Part shown: positions 5,261 through 7,325 of the stretch, piece by piece
How positions within the stretch are numbered: the stretch's first letter is position 1
How the letters are laid out: every line of letters starts with the position of its first letter
Assembly: GCA_034716415.1 (NCBI GenBank)
Contig: JAYEJB010000073.1
Location: forward strand, 1-7,325
DNA: 7,325 nt
Source of the DNA: JAYEJB01 sp034716415
GTDB taxonomy: Bacteria > Patescibacteriota > Patescibacteriia > SG8-24
Reading direction: 5' to 3'
Program-made: the position numbers and the translations under genes
The notes under the pieces: generated by a model
What the model saw: only the letters and a program-made list of their open reading frames with translations
The model's database searches: none
Told to the model about the DNA's origin: nothing

Positions 5261-5382
5261 GCTCAAAAGCCAAACAGTCTAAAAGCTTAAAAGTTGATAA
5301 TGTGTCCGGCCTGTAACCGGATTCCTTATTAAGGCTTTTCAGCTTTTAGACTGTTAAGCTTTTTAGCTTTTTAGCTTATACT
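5261..5382. repeat. Long imperfect palindrome built of 8-nt units (element B)
   Basis: Arms 5261-5293 and 5335-5367 pair at 29 of 33 positions, including a block of 20 of 21. The left arm divides into five 8-nt units with consensus near GCTTAAAA (5261-5300). The right arm divides into six units near CTTTTTAG (5335-5382), two of them identical. The loop carries a small hairpin, TCCGG (5305-5309) with CCGGA (5317-5321). The element starts 5 nt after the terminator stem, and its last unit, CTTATACT, contains the uppP -10 box. Apart from the terminator, this element occupies almost all of the 5207-5390 gap. Confidence 0.75.
5377..5382 (+). promoter_or_regulatory. -10 box of uppP, formed by the last unit of repeat element B
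   Basis: TATACT (5/6 to consensus) ends 8 nt before the uppP ATG, so the transcript would have almost no leader. The only candidate -35 (TTAAGC, 5354-5359, 17-nt spacing) is weak and also lies inside the palindrome. Confidence 0.45.
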
Positions 5383-5390
5383 ACGACCGT

Positions 5391-6194
5391 ATGGACATCA
5401 TATCCGGGACAATTTTAGGCGTGGTGCAAGGGCTGACCGAGTTCCTGCCGATATCGTCTTCCGGCCACCTGATACTGGCGCGGGAGGTTTTAGGGATCTC
5501 CGGTGAACATGGATTGTCGGTCGATGCGGTACTGCAGCTCGCGACCGTGCTTGCCATCGGCATTTATTTCTGGCGTGATCTGGTGCGGCTGGCGGTCACG
5601 ACCGCAAAGCTGGTCGTCAGGAAGCCGGTCGAGGCACGGGATAGGACGATGGTTCTGGCTATCGTCATCGGCACGATTCCGGCCGCACTGCTCGGATTTC
5701 TGCTGGAAGATTTCATGGAGACCGTTTTCAGGAGTCCTTTGTTGGTGGTCGGGACGCTTGTCGCCGGGAGTGTGCTCATGTGGGGAGCCGAAGCGGTCGC
5801 TAAACAAGGTTCATCGCTCACATGGAAAAAAGGACTGATTGTCGGATTGTTCCAATCACTCGCGCTCATGCCTGGGATGTCGCGTTCCGGTTCGACTATT
5901 TCCGGCGGATTGATCGTCGGCTTGAAACGTGAAGACGCGGCAAGGTTCAGTTTCCTGCTGGCCTTTCCGATCATCGCCGGTTCCGGTGTCTTGAAACTGT
6001 CGGAGTTGATCTCTGAAGGAGCGATGGCGGAATTGGGCGGGGGACTGGTCGCGGGATTCATCGCCGCCTTCCTGGTCGGCATGGCCGCCATCCATTTCCT
6101 GTTGAAGTTCCTGCGGAAGCACACGCTCGCCGTGTTCGTCTGGTATCGAATCGTCCTGGCATGCGTAGTGGCGGTAGCATTGATAGCGACTTGA
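5391..6194 (+). CDS. uppP: Undecaprenyl-diphosphatase (BacA/UppP family)
   Basis: This integral membrane enzyme dephosphorylates undecaprenyl diphosphate to undecaprenyl phosphate (EC 3.6.1.27), recycling the lipid carrier for peptidoglycan and other surface polymers. High expression is known to raise bacitracin tolerance. Both family signatures are intact: QGLTEFLPISSSGHL (13-27), with the [E/Q]xxxE motif as Q13/E17 and with S24 and H26, and PGMSRSGST (161-169) with Arg165. About eight hydrophobic segments cover 267 aa, the usual family length. The ATG at 5391 starts the first conserved helix directly (MDIISGTILGVVQG), so no longer start is needed. There is no Shine-Dalgarno. A TATACT lies 8 nt upstream, suggesting a leaderless mRNA. 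It stands alone between repeat element B and convergent minus-strand genes. Confidence 0.96.
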   Translation: MDIISGTILGVVQGLTEFLPISSSGHLILAREVLGISGEHGLSVDAVLQLATVLAIGIYFWRDLVRLAVTTAKLVVRKPVEARDRTMVLAIVIGTIPAALLGFLLEDFMETVFRSPLLVVGTLVAGSVLMWGAEAVAKQGSSLTWKKGLIVGLFQSLALMPGMSRSGSTISGGLIVGLKREDAARFSFLLAFPIIAGSGVLKLSELISEGAMAELGGGLVAGFIAAFLVGMAAIHFLLKFLRKHTLAVFVWYRIVLACVVAVALIAT

Positions 6195-6289
6195 TCGGTA
6201 ACGGCCTGATTTCACCGCAGGGAATTAGGTGCTGACGATTTCCTTGCGGGTCGGAAGGTCTGGAGTTTCCGGAGTTGTGCATTTCACCC

Positions 6290-6327
6290 AAAAAGATAAA
6301 GCCTCGCGTAATCGTACGCGGGGCTTT
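6290..6327 (-). terminator. Intrinsic terminator after the zinc-finger gene
   Basis: AAAGCCTCGCGTA (6298-6310) pairs with 6315-6327 (12 of 13) around a 4-nt loop. On the minus strand it is followed by a T-run (6294-6290). It lies between the convergent uppP and zinc-finger genes, and no separate T-tailed terminator for uppP is visible. Region 6195-6289 has only a weak hairpin (6215-6224 with 6240-6249, 9 of 10). Confidence 0.8.
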
Positions 6328-6350
6328 GTCGGCGATGTCGTGGAGAAGGG

Positions 6351-6500
6351 CTACTTGCCCTTCTTCTTTTTGGTGGGCTGACTGTAGCCCTTCCACTTCT
6401 TCGATCGCTTGATGGTGCCACCGTGACCGGTCACCTTCTGATGGTGCTCCATCCGGTGGGCGTTGTTGGTTCGGTATTGACAGTCTGGACACTTGGTCAT
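6351..6500 (-). CDS. Miniature C2H2 zinc-finger protein (49 aa)
   Basis: The product begins MTKCPDCQYRT. C4, C7, H20 and H26 form a C-x2-C-x12-H-x5-H finger like the classical C2H2 fold, and CQYRTNNAHRMEHH resembles eukaryotic-style fingers. The remaining 23 residues are a very basic tail ending KKKKGK. One finger plus a basic tail suggests a small nucleic-acid or ribosome-associated protein, which is inference. The start at 6500 is chosen because AGAGGG sits 6 nt ahead. The in-frame ATG at 6518 has its AGAGGG almost touching it, and the ATG at 6578 lies at the promoter's -35 box. A consensus-like promoter lies at 6550-6578 and a strong terminator follows, so it can be expressed alone. It reads in the same direction as the Cys-tailed gene 117 nt upstream. 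Confidence 0.75.
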   Translation of the reverse strand: MTKCPDCQYRTNNAHRMEHHQKVTGHGGTIKRSKKWKGYSQPTKKKKGK

Positions 6501-6502
6501 CT

Positions 6503-6528
6503 CATTCCCTCTTTTCATTCCCTCTTTT
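6503..6528. repeat. Perfect 13-bp tandem duplication in the zinc-finger gene leader
   Basis: CATTCCCTCTTTT occurs twice back to back (6503-6515 and 6516-6528). On the minus strand this duplicates the AGAGGG Shine-Dalgarno, and the inner copy also introduces an in-frame ATG. Confidence 0.85.
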
Positions 6529-6549
6529 TTGGTGTCGGGACGACTGACT

Positions 6550-6578
6550 AACTTATCAGAATCCGAGATGCCTGTCAA
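6550..6578 (-). promoter_or_regulatory. Promoter of the zinc-finger gene
   Basis: On the minus strand a perfect TTGACA (6578-6573) is followed after 17 nt by TAAGTT (6555-6550), which is preceded by TGA, giving an extended -10 (TGn). Transcription would start near 6543, giving a leader of about 43 nt. Confidence 0.6.
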
Positions 6579-6617
6579 GGGTAAGAAAATGACCCTGCAA
6601 GTGCAGAATCATTTCGT

Positions 6618-7091
6618 TTACGGGTGTCCGCAACCTCCACCGGCACAACCGCCGCAGCCGCCCGAATCGCATTCGCAGTCATCGCAGCCGTCGCCGCCGC
6701 CGAGGCCGCGAACCTTGTTCCGTCTGGCCAGCGCGTCATCGAGAAGGCTTTCGATACGCGTCTCGATGCTTTGCCGGGCCATGCTGACGTCGAACGGTTT
6801 TCTGCCGACGCGGTGCATCCAGATATGACCCAGGATGATCACGTCGGCGACCGTCCTGATCAGCGCTTCCGGAGCGGGGCCGTGTTCGGCGATGCGGGAG
6901 GTGCCGACCAGCTTGTTGAGCAGGCTGTCGTTGGCCTTCGCGATTCCTTTTTCATGGCATCGGTTGATCGAAGCTTTCAGCGCCTTGATCTGATTGCTCG
7001 ATACGGTATTCCCCAGAGCGACCCATGGTACGAAGACTTCTTGGACCAGGTCGATCGCCTTCTGGTCGTTCTCGACATCGTTGAAATTCAA
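6618..7091 (-). CDS. Hypothetical protein with Cys/Gly-rich C-terminal tail (157 aa, TTG start)
   Basis: I do not recognise the main domain. The start is a TTG at 7091-7089, preceded by GAGGAGG with 5-nt spacing. No ATG or GTG near it is in frame, so TTG is well supported. Residues 1-125 look like a soluble, mostly helical domain (VQEVFVPWVALGNTV, ALIRTVADVIILGHIWMHRV) with no signal peptide. Residues 129-157 are a Gly/Cys tail with C136, C139, C141, C146, C149, C154 and H156, in two C-x2-C pairs, ending GCGHP. Such a tail could bind a metal or be modified or cross-linked. The zinc-finger gene lies 117 nt downstream on the same strand with its own promoter. No T-tailed terminator is visible after the TAA stop codon. 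Confidence 0.75.
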   Translation of the reverse strand: MNFNDVENDQKAIDLVQEVFVPWVALGNTVSSNQIKALKASINRCHEKGIAKANDSLLNKLVGTSRIAEHGPAPEALIRTVADVIILGHIWMHRVGRKPFDVSMARQSIETRIESLLDDALARRNKVRGLGGGDGCDDCECDSGGCGGCAGGGCGHP

Positions 7092-7120
7092 CCTTTCCTC
7101 CTCTCGGATGATCAGCGGTC

Positions 7121-7149
7121 ATTATTCGCAAAGTGCTCATAACAGTTAA
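7121..7149 (-). promoter_or_regulatory. Promoter of the Cys-tailed protein gene
   Basis: On the minus strand TTAACT (7149-7144) and AATAAT (7126-7121) are spaced by 17 nt (4/6 and 5/6). Transcription would begin near 7114, about 22 nt before the TTG start. An alternative further upstream is TTGACT (7172-7167). Confidence 0.45.
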
Positions 7150-7198
7150 TCATTAATCGGCGTAACAGTCAAGCGTGGGCGTGCGATATTGTTATGGC

Positions 7199-7325
7199 TG
7201 TCATAGGGAAGTAGTAATCTCCGCTTTACGGAAAGTAGAATCTTCCGCCTCTGCTAGTCTGTGGGGGTATGAAAGATTTACTACCAATGACGCTCAAACA
7301 ACTCGGCAGGCTCGATATAATCAGC
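7199..7325 (+). mobile_element. Insertion sequence end, right copy (partial, runs out of window)
   Basis: This is the inverted copy of 1-125. The end TGTCATAG begins at 7199 and identity to the left copy stops there. Subterminal 24-nt repeats lie at 7207-7230 and 7231-7254. In this copy the second repeat begins GGAAAGTAG instead of GGGAAGTAG because of the single difference at 7232. The transposase frame begins at 7269 and leaves the window to the right, so both copies have their 5' ends facing the enclosed genes. Confidence 0.8.
7269..7325 (+). CDS. Transposase N-terminus (partial), probable ISNCY type, right copy
   Basis: Nineteen codons are visible, MKDLLPMTLKQLGRLDIIS, cut by the window end. 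Sixteen residues match the style of ISNCY-type N-termini (MTLKQLGRLD), which precede a helix-turn-helix and a DDE integrase-like core. Neither of these can be seen here. The ATG lies about 70 nt inside the IS end. The second Met (codon 7) is an alternative start. Confidence 0.55.
   Translation, partial: MKDLLPMTLKQLGRLDIIS

Noticed and set aside
5261..5382. CRISPR array or ordinary terminator
   Set aside because: Units are only 8 nt and degenerate with no spacers. A separate perfect terminator already lies at 5223-5255.
6624..7142. 172-codon plus-strand frame opposite the Cys-tailed gene
   Set aside because: It overlaps the minus-strand gene fully, has no Shine-Dalgarno, and the minus-strand frame has a strong GAGGAGG site plus promoter.
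1..7325. Circular element suggested by matching ends
   Set aside because: The ends are inverted, not direct, repeats, so they do not indicate circularity.

Overview
The window is a moderately GC-rich bacterial segment of about 7.1 kb lying between two outward-facing copies of the same insertion-sequence end. Positions 1-125 and 7199-7323 are inverted copies differing at one base. Each carries the first 18-19 codons of a transposase that reads out of the window, probably of the ISNCY type. The ends stop 125 and 127 bases inside the element, which fits a contig broken at a multicopy repeat as well as it fits a real IS-bounded segment. Small unknown genes, an SD-less core gene set, an ECF sigma factor beside a short membrane OB-fold-like protein, and a small secreted DxNGDGxCD protein suggest a Patescibacteria/CPR-like organism. 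That is inference from gene style and no rRNA or marker gene confirms it.

Left part (126-1871): a palindrome-rich spacer, a small unknown gene on the minus strand (215-484) whose stop codon lies in its terminator, and a membrane-anchored HtrA/DegP-type serine protease (600-1871). The two genes diverge from back-to-back promoters. Middle part (1872-3270): a tandem pair of highly charged paralogous genes of unknown function. The first (1945-2271) is interrupted by an in-frame TAG exactly where its sister (2384-2743) has a Gln codon. A helical unknown gene follows (2899-3270).

The three-gene unit at 3362-5206 encodes an ECF sigma factor, a three-TM protein with an OB-like outer domain, and a secreted protein. 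Gene spacing is 1 nt, then a 4-nt overlap. It looks like a sigma factor / membrane regulator / exported partner system. uppP/bacA (5391-6194, undecaprenyl-diphosphatase) follows as a single gene. With htrA, this gives the window a cell-envelope maintenance and stress theme. Right part, minus strand: a 49-residue C2H2 zinc-finger protein (6351-6500) and a TTG-started protein with a Cys/Gly-rich tail (6618-7091).

The most unusual non-coding signals are two intergenic palindromes at 2796-2875 and 5261-5382. Both are built from about nine to eleven degenerate 8-nt units, have unrelated unit sequences, and sit directly after a terminator and directly before the next gene, where they appear to supply promoter elements. 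A second pattern is that the genes lacking a Shine-Dalgarno (htrA, sigma factor, uppP, possibly the secreted-protein gene) carry a -10-like hexamer only 6-9 nt before the ATG, suggesting leaderless mRNAs, whereas the small unknown genes have strong Shine-Dalgarno sequences.
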